A stretch of DNA of 64,000 nt from an uncultured Marinobacter sp. (GTDB lineage: Bacteria; Pseudomonadota; Gammaproteobacteria; Pseudomonadales; Oleiphilaceae). How positions within the stretch are numbered: the stretch's first letter is position 1; the number at the start of each line of letters is the position of its first letter. This document shows, piece by piece, positions 1 through 8,533 of the stretch. The notes beneath the pieces were generated by a model. It ran no database searches, was not told where the DNA came from, and saw only the letters and a program-made list of their open reading frames with translations. Position numbers and translations under genes: made by a program. The stretch is taken from contig NZ_CAMYMK010000002.1 of the NCBI RefSeq assembly GCF_947259545.1, positions 1,054,001 through 1,118,000 of the forward strand, written 5' to 3'.

Positions 1-899
1 GGAGATCGCTGCCCTCGTCCCATCTGCCTCTAGGGGTGCTGGATGCTACCCGCTTTGACGCCACCATGACTGTTATCCAGGCCCATACGGGAGACACGCT
101 CATGTTCATGACCGACGGCGTGCTGGAAACCGAGAGCATTCAGGGAGAGATGTTTGGTGATCGGGGCGTGGTCACTGCCCTGAATGAGTTGAAAGGTGAA
201 GTCCATCCTTTCGATGCGGTCATTGATCGGGTGAAGGCATTTTCCGGTGGCCTGCTTGATCAGGATGATCTGACCCTGGTCACTCTGGATATGGCGGAGA
301 GTGAAGTGCTTGGCAGCCTGTCGGAAGAAGTGCCATTGTCTGCTCTTGAAGGCCCTGAGGAATGGCATTGCGTCTATGAACTCAGGGACAGAACGCTGGG
401 GCAGTTCAGTCCACTGCCTCTGTTGCTTCATATTTGCATGGAAGTGCCGGCACTGCGGCGCCGAAGTGGCGAAATCTACACTCTTTTGTCGGAGCTCTAT
501 ACCAATGCCCTCGAGCATGGGATTCTGGGCCTGCCGTCGGAATGGAAAAGAACCGCAGACGGCTTTGGTCATTATTATGCTGAAAGGGAGCGACGGCTGA
601 GTAATATCAGCGATCATTACATCACGTTTCGTTTGACCCACTCGATGACCGATGGGGGTGGGCGACTGGTGATAGTGTGCGAGGATAGCGGACGTGGGTT
701 CGACTATCATAACCATGCGGGCACGACTGGGCCTGGGCGTGGTTACGCGGGGCGGGGCCTGATGTTGTTGCAAAGGCTGGCTGGCTCGCTGACATTCAGG
801 GAACGGGGCAATCACGTTGAAATTGTATATGATTGGCACTTTTCCGAGGCCGATCCCGCGGAGGGGGTCGCCGTCACTCAACACGGGGGGCCGTCATGA
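1..899 (+). CDS. HsbR-like PP2C phosphatase / anti-sigma kinase, C-terminal part
   Basis: The frame is open from the left edge to the TGA at 897-899, so the N-terminus, probably a receiver domain, lies outside the window. The first ~95 visible codons end a SpoIIE/PP2C serine phosphatase domain (PLGVL, then DQDDLTLV). The rest is a GHKL kinase domain of the anti-sigma type, with an N box at ELYTNALEHG and glycine boxes DSGRGFD and GRGLMLL. In Pseudomonas aeruginosa HsbR has this layout, sits beside hptB and controls the anti-sigma antagonist HsbA, linking a phosphorelay to motility and biofilm choice. The stop overlaps the start of the next gene (ATGA), so the two are translationally coupled. 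The family is clear; the HsbR assignment rests on layout and neighbour. Confidence 0.8.
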   Translation, partial: RSLPSSHLPLGVLDATRFDATMTVIQAHTGDTLMFMTDGVLETESIQGEMFGDRGVVTALNELKGEVHPFDAVIDRVKAFSGGLLDQDDLTLVTLDMAESEVLGSLSEEVPLSALEGPEEWHCVYELRDRTLGQFSPLPLLLHICMEVPALRRRSGEIYTLLSELYTNALEHGILGLPSEWKRTADGFGHYYAERERRLSNISDHYITFRLTHSMTDGGGRLVIVCEDSGRGFDYHNHAGTTGPGRGYAGRGLMLLQRLAGSLTFRERGNHVEIVYDWHFSEADPAEGVAVTQHGGPS

Positions 900-1243
900 A
901 CGACAAGCCGCACCTTGATGAAGAAGCTCTGGCGGAGCTAAAGGATGTGATGGAGGATGAATTTGATGTTCTGATTCATACCTACATCAGCGATTCCGCC
1001 GACCGATTGGCATCCATACGCAGAGCGATCGAAGCAGGCGATGCGGATGCGTTAGTGAAAGCCGCGCACAGTTTCAAAGGCAGCAGTATCAATATTGGTG
1101 CGCCACGTCTCGGTACCCTGTGTCTTGAAGTGGAAAATGCCGGGCGGGAAGAGCGCCTGTCCGATGCCGGTCCCTTCGTGGAACAGATCGATCTGGAGTT
1201 TCAGCAGGTGCGAAGTATGCTGGAGCGAATTCTCAAGGAGTAA
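896..1243 (+). CDS. hptB: Histidine phosphotransfer protein HptB-like
   Basis: A 115-aa stand-alone Hpt domain. The phosphoacceptor is His58 in AHSFKGSSINIG, the standard HxxKG(S/A) motif. In Pseudomonas, HptB receives phosphate from hybrid sensor kinases and passes it to the receiver domain of HsbR. I chose the ATG at 896 because it overlaps the upstream stop as ATGA and gives the usual ~115-aa family length; a longer reading from 833 lies inside the upstream gene. Its place just before fliK fits control of flagellar or surface-attachment behaviour. Confidence 0.85.
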   Translation: MNDKPHLDEEALAELKDVMEDEFDVLIHTYISDSADRLASIRRAIEAGDADALVKAAHSFKGSSINIGAPRLGTLCLEVENAGREERLSDAGPFVEQIDLEFQQVRSMLERILKE

Positions 1244-1263
1244 TTGTCAGTTCCTGTAAACGA

Positions 1264-1278
1264 TGGCATTGCTTTTGC
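1264..1278 (+). promoter_or_regulatory. Candidate sigma-54 promoter for fliK
   Basis: TGGCATTGCTTTTGC has the essential -24 GG (1265-1266) and -12 GC (1277-1278) exactly ten bases apart, and TTGC at the -12 end. A start near 1290 would leave a ~50-nt leader before the fliK ATG. Class II/III flagellar genes in polar flagellates are commonly RpoN/FleQ dependent. Confidence 0.6.
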
Positions 1279-1339
1279 TGTGATTCGGGTAATGAAGAAA
1301 TATTGAACCCAAACCCCGATTGAGCGGCAAGAGGTTGCC

Positions 1340-2530
1340 ATGTCCCAGATGGTTCTACCACAAACCCCGGCCCCAGGTGGGCAATCCGATACCGGTAGCA
1401 AGAACACACCGGTGGGTCATGAAAAATCCGGTGATAGCCAGTTCGATTCCGTGTCCCGGGCGGAGCAACAGCGATTGGACCGCAAGCAGGCGGATCAACG
1501 TGAACAGGCGCAGCGTCGTCAGGAGGCTAGAACCAATCCCGAAGACCGAAAGGACGCCCCGGTGGATAACACCAGCCAGACGGAAGGCGCTCGCGGCAAA
1601 CGCACGGAAGACAGCGCAGGCGGGCAGTCCTCTGGTGCCGACAGCAAGGCTTCGGTAACGGGAGAACCTGTATCGCCAGAGGTAGAGCCGGTTGAGGCTG
1701 ACCTGCAGGAGGAATTGGTAATCCCGACATTTGCCAACCTGCAAGCAATGCTGACGCCCGCTGCGGTTGCTTCAGGCGGTGCGGCAACGTTGCCGGGAGC
1801 AGCCACCGGCCGGGCGTCTGTGATGCAGGGGATGACCGGTATCATGGGGAAACTTCCGGGCATGCCGGGTGCCAAGCCTGGTGAAACCACAACTCCCGGG
1901 CAAGGGCAGAGCACCGGCTTTCAGTTAGCCGAGGCGCTGACTGCAATAACAGCCGAGTCCGGACGGGGCCAGGACAGCACGACACTGTTGGCTGCCGGCA
2001 GACCGCAAACGCAGGCTGATCTCGCCGGTCAACAACTTGCTAATGCTATTGCCAGGCAGCCCGCTGAGGCCGCCGGCCTCAAGGGCTATGCCACTTCGGT
2101 GGATGTGCCGGTAGGGCATGCCGAGTGGGGTGATAAGCTGGTAGGGAAACTGACCTGGTTGACCGCCAATAAGTTGTCCGTTGCCGAAATCCATTTAACG
2201 CCGCCAGATATGGGGCCGATGGAGGTCCGGGTTCAGGTGCAGCAGGAGCAGGCAAATATCACGGTGCACTCCGCCAATCCGGTCGTCCGCGACCAGTTGG
2301 AGCTTCATAGTCACCGCTTGCGGGAGATGCTCAACGAGCAGGGGTTGTCCCTGGAGCAGTTCGACGTCGCTGATTCCGCTCAGCAACAAGCCGGGGGGCA
2401 GGAGGCCAGCGGTGAAGGAGGCAATCCCGACAGCCAGGCCGAGCAAGGTGTGGCCTCTTCTGACGATGTCGAGCAACAGATCGGCGATCTGGATCTGACC
2501 TGGAAAGGCGAAGTAGATATTTTTGCCTGA
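1340..2530 (+). CDS. fliK: Flagellar hook-length control protein FliK
   Basis: A 396-aa secreted ruler that measures hook length and then contacts FlhB to switch export from hook to filament subunits. The first ~250 residues are low-complexity, rich in Q, G, A, E and T, as expected for the extended N-terminal half. The C-terminal Flg_hook domain (about 260-355) carries LTPPDMGPMEVRV and the later LREMLNEQGL...LEQFDV region. The ATG at 1340 follows GAGGTT. It lies between hptB and fliL, the Pseudomonas order. A second FliK-like gene lies on the minus strand at 29526-30875. Confidence 0.93.
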   Translation: MSQMVLPQTPAPGGQSDTGSKNTPVGHEKSGDSQFDSVSRAEQQRLDRKQADQREQAQRRQEARTNPEDRKDAPVDNTSQTEGARGKRTEDSAGGQSSGADSKASVTGEPVSPEVEPVEADLQEELVIPTFANLQAMLTPAAVASGGAATLPGAATGRASVMQGMTGIMGKLPGMPGAKPGETTTPGQGQSTGFQLAEALTAITAESGRGQDSTTLLAAGRPQTQADLAGQQLANAIARQPAEAAGLKGYATSVDVPVGHAEWGDKLVGKLTWLTANKLSVAEIHLTPPDMGPMEVRVQVQQEQANITVHSANPVVRDQLELHSHRLREMLNEQGLSLEQFDVADSAQQQAGGQEASGEGGNPDSQAEQGVASSDDVEQQIGDLDLTWKGEVDIFA

Positions 2531-2540
2531 TGCGTACCGC

Positions 2541-2556
2541 GGGGCCCCCGGGCCCC
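2541..2556 (+). terminator. GC hairpin after fliK, weak terminator candidate
   Basis: GGGGCCC (2541-2547) and GGGCCCC (2550-2556) can form a 7-bp stem with a 2-nt loop 11 bases after the fliK stop. No T-run follows, so if it ends transcription it is not a classical intrinsic terminator; it may instead protect the 3' end. Confidence 0.3.
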
Positions 2557-2629
2557 ACTCCCCAATCTCCTTTGCCCATCCTACCCCACAACGCTAAACT
2601 GCTGGTCTGAATCGAAGGTATGAGGCTTC

Positions 2630-2644
2630 TGGCCCGACCTTTGC
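2630..2644 (+). promoter_or_regulatory. Sigma-54 promoter of the fliL-flhB operon
   Basis: TGGCCCGACCTTTGC differs from the consensus TGGCACG-N4-TTGC at one base and keeps GG (2631-2632) and GC (2643-2644) ten bases apart. It sits in the 176-bp gap after fliK; a start near 2656 gives a ~50-nt leader to fliL. It would drive fliL through flhB, which are tightly packed. Confidence 0.7.
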
Positions 2645-2706
2645 TTAATCACCCTGTAAGTACCGATAAACCATCCGGATGACGGATTTTTGGCGATTGG
2701 AAGGTT

Positions 2707-3219
2707 ATGGCTGAAAACAACACACCCGCGGCGCCACCGGCCAAAAAGGGCAAGTTAAAGCTCATCATACTGTTGTTGCTGGTGATCATCCTTGCCGTGG
2801 GGCTGTCCGTGGTCGGCACCTTGTGGTTCCTCGGTGGCGGGTTGCCGGGAATGAGCGATGACGGCACATCCGGGGAGGAGGAAGCTGCCAGCGCGTTCGA
2901 GCCCAGTGTTTACCTGGATATTGAGAAAGCGCTGGTGACGACCGTCCAGGCGCAGGGGGGCCGCCAGCGTTACGCCCAGGTCTATCTGTCCCTGGAGGCC
3001 GACAGCGAACAGGCGCTCGCCGCTGCTGAGCTGCACCGGCCGTTGATTCGCAGCCAATTGGTGTCTCTGCTTGGGAACAGCGAGTTCATGGAGTTGCAAA
3101 CCCCGGAAGGTCGGGCCGCATTGGCTGATAAGATGCTGCAGACCGTCAATCAGGTACTCGAAGCGGAGGGGGAAGTGCCCCTGAAACGGGTACTGTTCAG
3201 GAACTTTGTGGTGCAATAG
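2707..3219 (+). CDS. fliL: Flagellar basal body-associated protein FliL
   Basis: A 170-aa inner-membrane protein that sits by the stator and supports torque. It has a short cytoplasmic N-terminus rich in Ala/Pro/Lys, one membrane segment at about residues 18-42 (LIILLLLVIILAVGLSVVG), an acidic spacer, and a periplasmic FliL domain ending VLFRNFVVQ, typical of the family. The ATG is preceded by GGAAGG. First gene of the fliL-fliM-fliN-fliO-fliP-fliQ-fliR-flhB run. Confidence 0.93.
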   Translation: MAENNTPAAPPAKKGKLKLIILLLLVIILAVGLSVVGTLWFLGGGLPGMSDDGTSGEEEAASAFEPSVYLDIEKALVTTVQAQGGRQRYAQVYLSLEADSEQALAAAELHRPLIRSQLVSLLGNSEFMELQTPEGRAALADKMLQTVNQVLEAEGEVPLKRVLFRNFVVQ

Positions 3220-3257
3220 GACCCGGTAACGGGTGGCTTGTCAGGGCAGGAAAACGT

Positions 3258-4256
3258 ATGCAGGACCTACTGTCACAGGATGAAATCGATGCCCTTCTCC
3301 ACGGTGTGGACGATGGGGATATCGATACCTATGAGGAAACCGATGAAGCCGGTATAAAGTCCTATGACCTTGCCAGCCAGGACCGGATCGTCCGTGGGCG
3401 GATGCCCACCCTCGAAATGATTAACGAGCGATTCGCACGTTATACCCGGATCAGTCTGTTCAATCTTCTGCGCCGGAATGCCGACGTTTCGACCGGCGGC
3501 GTCCAGATCATGAAATTCGGGGAGTACATACACACTCTGTATGTGCCCACCAGTCTTAACCTGTGCAAGATCCGCCCACTGCGGGGGACGTCCTTGTTTG
3601 TTCTGGACGCCAAGCTGGTGTTCAAGCTGGTGGATAACTTCTTTGGTGGCGAGGGCCGGCACGCCAAGATTGAAGGCCGTGAATTCACTCCCACCGAAAC
3701 CCGTATTGTGCAGATGGTGCTGGATCAGGTCTTCCATGACATGAGGGAAGCCTGGCACGCCGTATTGAAAGTGGATTTTGAGTACCTCAGTTCCGAGGTG
3801 AATCCGGCCATGGCAAACATCGTCAGCCCCAGCGAAGTGGTGGTTGTGAGCACATTCCACATTGAGCTGGACGGTGGCGGCGGTGAGCTGCACATGGCAC
3901 TGCCGTACTCCATGATCGAGCCTATTCGTGACGTGCTGGATGCGGGGGTTCAGAGTGATATCGATGATGTTGACGAACGTTGGGTCAACGCTCTGCAGGA
4001 AGACATCAAGGACGTCAATGTGCCGGTTAACTCCACGGTGTGTCGCCGGCGGATTTCCCTGCGTGACATCGCGAAGATGAAGGCCGGTGACATCATCCCG
4101 GTGGAAATTCCCGATTTTCTCACGGTCACCGCCAACGGTATCCCGATCTACAAGGCCACCATGGGAACCCGTGATGGAAAACTGGCACTAAGAATCCACG
4201 AACGGGCAACGCTGCCCAGGGTCAAGAAACAACTGAAGGTGGGACGCAATGGCTGA
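3258..4256 (+). CDS. fliM: Flagellar motor switch protein FliM
   Basis: A 332-aa C-ring protein that binds phosphorylated CheY and reverses rotation. The N-terminal LSQDEIDALL motif (about residues 5-14) is the CheY-P binding peptide; a CheC-like middle domain and a C-terminal SpoA/FliN-like domain (about 245-320) follow. Length and start match the family. Its end overlaps the fliN start by 8 bases (ATGGCTGA), implying coupled synthesis of the two C-ring subunits. Confidence 0.96.
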   Translation: MQDLLSQDEIDALLHGVDDGDIDTYEETDEAGIKSYDLASQDRIVRGRMPTLEMINERFARYTRISLFNLLRRNADVSTGGVQIMKFGEYIHTLYVPTSLNLCKIRPLRGTSLFVLDAKLVFKLVDNFFGGEGRHAKIEGREFTPTETRIVQMVLDQVFHDMREAWHAVLKVDFEYLSSEVNPAMANIVSPSEVVVVSTFHIELDGGGGELHMALPYSMIEPIRDVLDAGVQSDIDDVDERWVNALQEDIKDVNVPVNSTVCRRRISLRDIAKMKAGDIIPVEIPDFLTVTANGIPIYKATMGTRDGKLALRIHERATLPRVKKQLKVGRNG

Positions 4257-4752
4257 CGACGACAAAAAAGACAATCAGGAACTCAGCGAAGACGAAAAGC
4301 TCGCAGCTGAGTGGGAATCCGCCATGGAAGAGTCCGGTGACGACGGTGACGCCCGTGAGGATGAGTGGGCTGCGGCCATGGCCGAAGCAGAATCTTCCGA
4401 CGAGGCCGAGGGTAGTGGTGACAACGTCCGTGCGGCGCCGATGGAGGAATTCGACGAAACCACGGGCGTGACCCAGGGCAGCGGGCCGGCGCCGGATATG
4501 GATGTCATTCTGGACATTCCGGTTACTATTTCGATGGAAGTGGGCAACACCCAGATCCCCATTCGTAACCTGCTGCAGTTGAATCAGGGCTCCGTCATTG
4601 AGTTGGATCGCCTGGCGGGCGAACCACTGGACGTGCTGGTCAACGGCACACTGATCGCCCACGGCGAGGTGGTCATGGTCAATGAAAAATTTGGTATCCG
4701 GCTCACCGACGTCATCAGCCCGGGCGAGCGGATCAAGCGGTTGCAGAAGTAA
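4249..4752 (+). CDS. fliN: Flagellar motor switch protein FliN
   Basis: A 167-aa C-ring protein. Residues 1 to ~75 form an acidic Glu/Asp/Ser/Ala-rich tail; residues ~85-167 are the SpoA domain (DIPVTISMEVGNTQIPIRNL ... GEVVMVNEKFGIRLTDVI). It forms the base of the C-ring with FliM and binds the export ATPase regulator FliH. The ATG overlaps the fliM stop. Length is like other Pseudomonas-type FliN with the long acidic tail. Confidence 0.95.
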   Translation: MADDDKKDNQELSEDEKLAAEWESAMEESGDDGDAREDEWAAAMAEAESSDEAEGSGDNVRAAPMEEFDETTGVTQGSGPAPDMDVILDIPVTISMEVGNTQIPIRNLLQLNQGSVIELDRLAGEPLDVLVNGTLIAHGEVVMVNEKFGIRLTDVISPGERIKRLQK

Positions 4753-4762
4753 AGTGGCGCAG

Positions 4763-5230
4763 ATGAGCGGATTCTTCAGTCGCCGCTGGCGCGGCTACGG
4801 CATGGTTGTCCTGGCTGGATTGCTGCCAGTATTGGCACTGGCTGAAGAAGCCCCCGTGCGGGAAGAGAGTAATCGGGCTCCGGATACCCTGATCACCATG
4901 CTGAGCCTGGGTGGCGGGTTGCTTGCGGTCATTGCGATCATTTACGGCTGCGCCTGGATCATTCGCCGTATGAATGGCATGACCGGCATGAACAACCAGG
5001 CCATCAAGGTGGTTTCTGTCATGGCATTGGGGGCTCGGGAACGCATCGCTCTGATCGACGTGGGGGGGACGCAAATCCTGGTGGGCATCACCCCTTCCGC
5101 CATCCGCACCCTGCACGTGTTTGACGAGCCTGTCGTTACGCCTGGTCAGGGCTCCTCCAGTGACTTTGCGCGCCGCCTTCAAGGCATGATTGGCAAGTCC
5201 TGGAACGCTCCATCATCGAAGGAAGGCTGA
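4763..5230 (+). CDS. fliO: Flagellar biosynthesis protein FliO
   Basis: About 155 aa. A membrane assembly factor that stabilises FliP in the export gate. A signal-like hydrophobic stretch lies at about 12-30, a second membrane segment at about 45-68, then a short soluble FliO domain ([23 protein letters not shown]). The start may be the ATG at 4763 or the in-frame GTG at 4754; both lie just after the fliN stop, and a longer reading from 4682 would overlap fliN heavily. FliO is poorly conserved, but its place between fliN and fliP is diagnostic. Confidence 0.9.
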   Translation: MSGFFSRRWRGYGMVVLAGLLPVLALAEEAPVREESNRAPDTLITMLSLGGGLLAVIAIIYGCAWIIRRMNGMTGMNNQAIKVVSVMALGARERIALIDVGGTQILVGITPSAIRTLHVFDEPVVTPGQGSSSDFARRLQGMIGKSWNAPSSKEG

Positions 5231-5234
5231 CCCG

Positions 5235-5999
5235 ATGATTGCAGTTTACCTCAAGCGAGGCCTTTCACTGGCGCCCCTGATTCTGCTGGCGGGCTGGAGC
5301 CCGTCGGTATTGGCCGACCTTCCTGGCATTCCCGCGTTTACCATGACTCCAGGCGAGGAGCAGGGCGTCGAGGAGTACTCCGTCACGCTGCAGATCCTGG
5401 CGCTGATGACCGCGCTGACGTTCCTGCCCGCCATGTTGATGATGATGACCTCCTTTACCCGCATCATCATCGTGTTCTCGATCCTGCGCCAGGCCCTTGG
5501 TCTTCAGCAGACGCCTTCCAACCAGATTCTGCTGGGGCTTGCGCTGTTTCTCAGTATTTTCATCATGAAGCCGGTGCTGGAGGAAGCCAACCGGGTGGGG
5601 TTGCAGCCTTATATGTCGGAAGAAATCACCTCGCTGGAAGCGGTTGAGCGTGCCAGCATGCCATTCCGTCAGTTCATGCTGGCCCAGACCCGGGAAAGTG
5701 ACCTGGGCCTGTTCATGCGCATTGCCGATGAGCAGTACGATTCACCGGAGGATGTTTCCTTCTGGGTGCTGCTGCCTGCCTTCGTGACCAGTGAGCTGAA
5801 GACTGCCTTCCAGATCGGCTTCATCCTGTTCATACCGTTTCTGATTATCGACATGGTTGTGGCCAGCGTCCTGATGGCCATGGGTATGATGATGCTGTCA
5901 CCCATCATCATCTCGCTGCCGTTCAAGATCATGCTCTTTGTACTGGTGGACGGCTGGGCACTGATCATGGGTACCCTGGCTGCCAGTTACGGGATATAG
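5235..5999 (+). CDS. fliP: Flagellar export gate protein FliP
   Basis: A 254-aa polytopic export-gate subunit, made with a cleaved signal peptide (about residues 1-27, ending VLA-D). Conserved hallmarks are [19 protein letters not shown] and the C-terminal [14 protein letters not shown] region. FliP forms the central pore with FliQ and FliR. The ATG at 5235, 4 bases after the fliO stop, is preferred; a longer reading from 5190 would sit inside fliO. Confidence 0.96.
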   Translation: MIAVYLKRGLSLAPLILLAGWSPSVLADLPGIPAFTMTPGEEQGVEEYSVTLQILALMTALTFLPAMLMMMTSFTRIIIVFSILRQALGLQQTPSNQILLGLALFLSIFIMKPVLEEANRVGLQPYMSEEITSLEAVERASMPFRQFMLAQTRESDLGLFMRIADEQYDSPEDVSFWVLLPAFVTSELKTAFQIGFILFIPFLIIDMVVASVLMAMGMMMLSPIIISLPFKIMLFVLVDGWALIMGTLAASYGI

Positions 6000-6009
6000 G
6001 GAGGCGCTT

Positions 6010-6279
6010 ATGACACCGGAAACCGTCATCGATATACTGCGCGAGGCGCTGTGGATGATTGTCCTGCTGTCAGCTGTCATCATCGGCCCGGGCCTGGTCA
6101 TCGGTCTGGTGGTCAGTACCTTCCAGGCCGCGACACAGATCAACGAGCAGACGCTGAGTTTCCTGCCACGCCTGCTGGTCACCCTGATCGTCATCATCGC
6201 CGCCGGCCCGTGGATGCTGACCAAACTGCTTGACCACGCGGAAGGCTTGATAACCAGCATTCCCTATCTGATTGGCTGA
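6010..6279 (+). CDS. fliQ: Flagellar export gate protein FliQ
   Basis: 89 aa, two membrane hairpin segments (about 15-38 and 55-75), full family length, with the conserved START-like MTPETVIDILREALW and QAATQINEQTLSFLPRL motifs. Part of the FliPQR pore. It begins 10 bases after fliP behind GGGAGGC and is followed directly by fliR. Confidence 0.96.
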   Translation: MTPETVIDILREALWMIVLLSAVIIGPGLVIGLVVSTFQAATQINEQTLSFLPRLLVTLIVIIAAGPWMLTKLLDHAEGLITSIPYLIG

Positions 6280-6282
6280 TTG

Positions 6283-7068
6283 ATGATACCCACCGAAATC
6301 GGCGCGGACATGATCGGCCAGTGGGTCGGACAGCACCTTTGGCCACTGTTCCGCATTGCCAGCTTCATGATGGTCATCCCCATCTTCGGCACCCAGCTGG
6401 TGCCGGCCAGAGCGCGTCTGGGCCTGTCACTGCTGATCACCATCCTCATCGTGCCCATGCTCCCGCCGGCGCCGCAGGTGGAAGCCTTCAGCGCCGACGC
6501 GGTGGTGATCACCCTGCAACAGATCCTCATCGGCGTTGGCCTGGGATTTGCCATGACCGCATTGTGGCAACTCTTCGTCGTCGCCGGGCAGATGATCGCC
6601 ATGCAAATGGGCCTGGGCTTTGCCTCCATGGTCGACCCCGCCAACGGCGTCAACGTTCCGGTGCTGTCACAGATCTATACCATCACCATCACCCTGCTGT
6701 TCCTCGCCATGAACGGCCACCTGGTGATGTTCGAGGTCTTCATCGAAAGCTTCCGGACACTGCCCGTCGGCTTCGAGGGTCTGGGCCAGGGCGGAGTCTG
6801 GGAACTGGCCCACCGCGTCAGCTGGATGTTCGTGTCCGCTATGCTTCTCGCATTACCCGCGGTCTCCGCCGTTCTGATCGTCAGTATTGCGTTCGGCGTG
6901 ATGACCCGAGCCGCGCCGCAGATGAATATTTTTGCCCTGGGCTTTCCAATTGGCCTGATTTTTGGACTGTTCTCCATATGGGTGCTGCACGCCAATTTTC
7001 TGCCGCACTTTGAGCAGTACACGAGAGAGACGTTTGAGTTCATGCGGAACCTGCAAGGGCAACCCTGA
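6283..7068 (+). CDS. fliR: Flagellar export gate protein FliR
   Basis: 261 aa with about six membrane segments; conserved MQMGLGFASMVDPANG is the family signature. FliR completes the FliP5Q4R1 gate and contacts FlhB. I took the ATG at 6283; an in-frame TTG at 6280 directly abuts the fliQ stop. The stop overlaps the flhB start (TGATG). Confidence 0.95.
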   Translation: MIPTEIGADMIGQWVGQHLWPLFRIASFMMVIPIFGTQLVPARARLGLSLLITILIVPMLPPAPQVEAFSADAVVITLQQILIGVGLGFAMTALWQLFVVAGQMIAMQMGLGFASMVDPANGVNVPVLSQIYTITITLLFLAMNGHLVMFEVFIESFRTLPVGFEGLGQGGVWELAHRVSWMFVSAMLLALPAVSAVLIVSIAFGVMTRAAPQMNIFALGFPIGLIFGLFSIWVLHANFLPHFEQYTRETFEFMRNLQGQP

Positions 7069-8204
7069 TGGCTGAAGAAAACGACAACAGTCAGGAGAAA
7101 ACGGAAGAGGCCACCCCCCGAAGGCTGGAAAAAGCCCGGGAGGACGGCCAGACCGCCCGTTCCAAAGAGCTGGCCACCATGGCTGTGCTCATGGCTGGTG
7201 CCGGCGGCCTGCTGATGTTCGGCTCCAGCCTCGGCGCCTCCCTCGAAGGCATCATGCGCGACAGCTTCGTGCTGGAGCGCTCAGCCATCTTTGACACCCG
7301 GCACATGAGCGTTCAGCTGATCGCCTCCGCCAAAGAAGCTGCATTTGCCCTGTCACCCATCCTGATCCTGTTGCTGATCGCTGCCATCGCCGGCTCCATC
7401 GGCATCGGCGGCCTGCTGATCAGCGGCAAGGCCGTCGCGCCAAAACTCAACCGTATGGACCCGATCAAGGGCCTGAAACGCATGTTCTCCCTGCGGTCCC
7501 TGATCGAACTGGTCAAAGCCATCCTGAAAGTGGGACTGGTACTCGCGCTCGCCATCCTGATCCTCAACCTGCGGACCGAAGACCTGCTGAGCATTGCCGA
7601 GGAACCCGCAATCCCGGCCATGGAACACGTACTCTGGACCCTGGGGTGGACCTTCTTCTTCCTGTCCGCGGCGACCATCATCATCGCCGCCATCGATGTG
7701 CCGTTCCAGATCTTCGACCATCAGAAGAAACTGCGCATGACCAAGCAGGAGGTGAAAGACGAGTTCAAGGACACCGAAGGTAAGCCGGAAGTGAAGGGCC
7801 GTATCCGCCAGCTGCAACGCGAAATGGCCCAGCGCCGGATGATGCAGGACGTGCCGGGTGCCGATGTGGTCATTACCAACCCGACCCACTATGCGGTGGC
7901 TCTGAAGTACGATCAGAAAACCATGGCGGCGCCTATTGTGGTGGCGAAGGGAGCCGATGAGATGGCGTTCAAGATCATGGAGATTGCCCGGGAAAACAAA
8001 ATCGAGCTTTTGAGAACGCCGCCGCTGACCCGGGCGGTGTATCACAACACCGAGGTCGGGGGAGAGATTCCCGATGGCCTCTACATGGCCATTGCCCAGG
8101 TGCTGGCCTACGTCTTTCAGTTGCGGCAGTTCCGCAAGGGGCGCGGTGACCGGCCCGGTATGCCCGACTTTCCTATTCCGCCTGATATGCGGCGGGATGT
8201 TTGA
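7068..8204 (+). CDS. flhB: Flagellar export switch protein FlhB
   Basis: 378 aa. Residues 1-~215 hold four membrane segments; the cytoplasmic C-terminal domain contains the autocleavage motif NPTH at 271-274 followed by YAVALKYD. Cleavage between N and P changes export specificity on the FliK signal. Family length is normal. This is the last gene of the fliL operon; the stop is followed after 10 bases by the first of the 134-nt hairpin elements. Confidence 0.97.
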   Translation: MAEENDNSQEKTEEATPRRLEKAREDGQTARSKELATMAVLMAGAGGLLMFGSSLGASLEGIMRDSFVLERSAIFDTRHMSVQLIASAKEAAFALSPILILLLIAAIAGSIGIGGLLISGKAVAPKLNRMDPIKGLKRMFSLRSLIELVKAILKVGLVLALAILILNLRTEDLLSIAEEPAIPAMEHVLWTLGWTFFFLSAATIIIAAIDVPFQIFDHQKKLRMTKQEVKDEFKDTEGKPEVKGRIRQLQREMAQRRMMQDVPGADVVITNPTHYAVALKYDQKTMAAPIVVAKGADEMAFKIMEIARENKIELLRTPPLTRAVYHNTEVGGEIPDGLYMAIAQVLAYVFQLRQFRKGRGDRPGMPDFPIPPDMRRDV

Positions 8205-8214
8205 GCTTGTTTTC

Positions 8215-8348
8215 GTAGCCTGATGGTTGTGGGGGAGGGTGGTTGTGGTTGCCCCCTCCCAAAAACCGCTACGAGCACGTCCGTGTGCGCTTCTCTCCGG
8301 CCATCCATGGCCTCCGAAATTTTTGGGAGGGGGCAACCACAACCACCC
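8215..8348 (+). repeat. 134-nt composite hairpin element, copy 1
   Basis: Seen directly: a 14-nt box (8215-8228, GTAGCCTGATGGTT), an 8-nt spacer, a 29-nt left arm (8237-8265), a 54-nt core (8266-8319) and a right arm (8320-8348) that is the exact reverse complement of the left. The core holds two small hairpins, GCAC/GTGC (8275-8288) and GGCCAT/ATGGCC (8299-8312). Copy 2 (8534-8667, opposite strand) has the same architecture and spacings, and 53 of 54 identical core bases, but different arm sequences. It lies 3' of flhB in the direction of transcription. Function unknown; a 3'-UTR or termination element, or a mobile palindromic repeat, are the main options. Confidence 0.85.
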
Positions 8349-8533
8349 CGGTCTCCATTGATATATCAGCAGTAAGATCGAAATGTAGTTCGGACGCCCT
8401 AAGCCTAGTCAAACACCTTTCCCCGCATCAATAACATTTGTCGGAATACACTTCGCTAATCCGACCTACGGGTCATCCTATCTACAATTAAGGCGAGCGG
8501 CCGAGCTCCTGCCGACATACCTGGGAGTTACCG
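8349..8533. other. Gene-free spacer between the two elements
   Basis: This 185-nt segment separates the twin elements and is part of a 483-nt stretch (8205-8687) without a convincing gene. Short open frames here and over the elements have no ribosome-binding site and no recognisable family. The only structure noted is the REP-like palindrome at 8440-8465. Confidence 0.6.
8440..8465. repeat. REP-like palindrome
   Basis: GTCGGA (8440-8445) and TCCGAC (8460-8465) bracket a TTCGC-containing loop, followed by CTACGGG. On the minus strand this gives a GTCGGATTAGCGAAG-type sequence, which resembles intergenic palindromes I recall from many proteobacteria. It lies midway between the two 134-nt elements. 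Confidence 0.6.

Noticed and set aside
2643..2669. Sigma-28 promoter before fliL ending ACCGATAA
   Set aside because: The -10 half is similar, but there is no TCAAG-like -35 at the right distance, while a good sigma-54 match overlaps the region.
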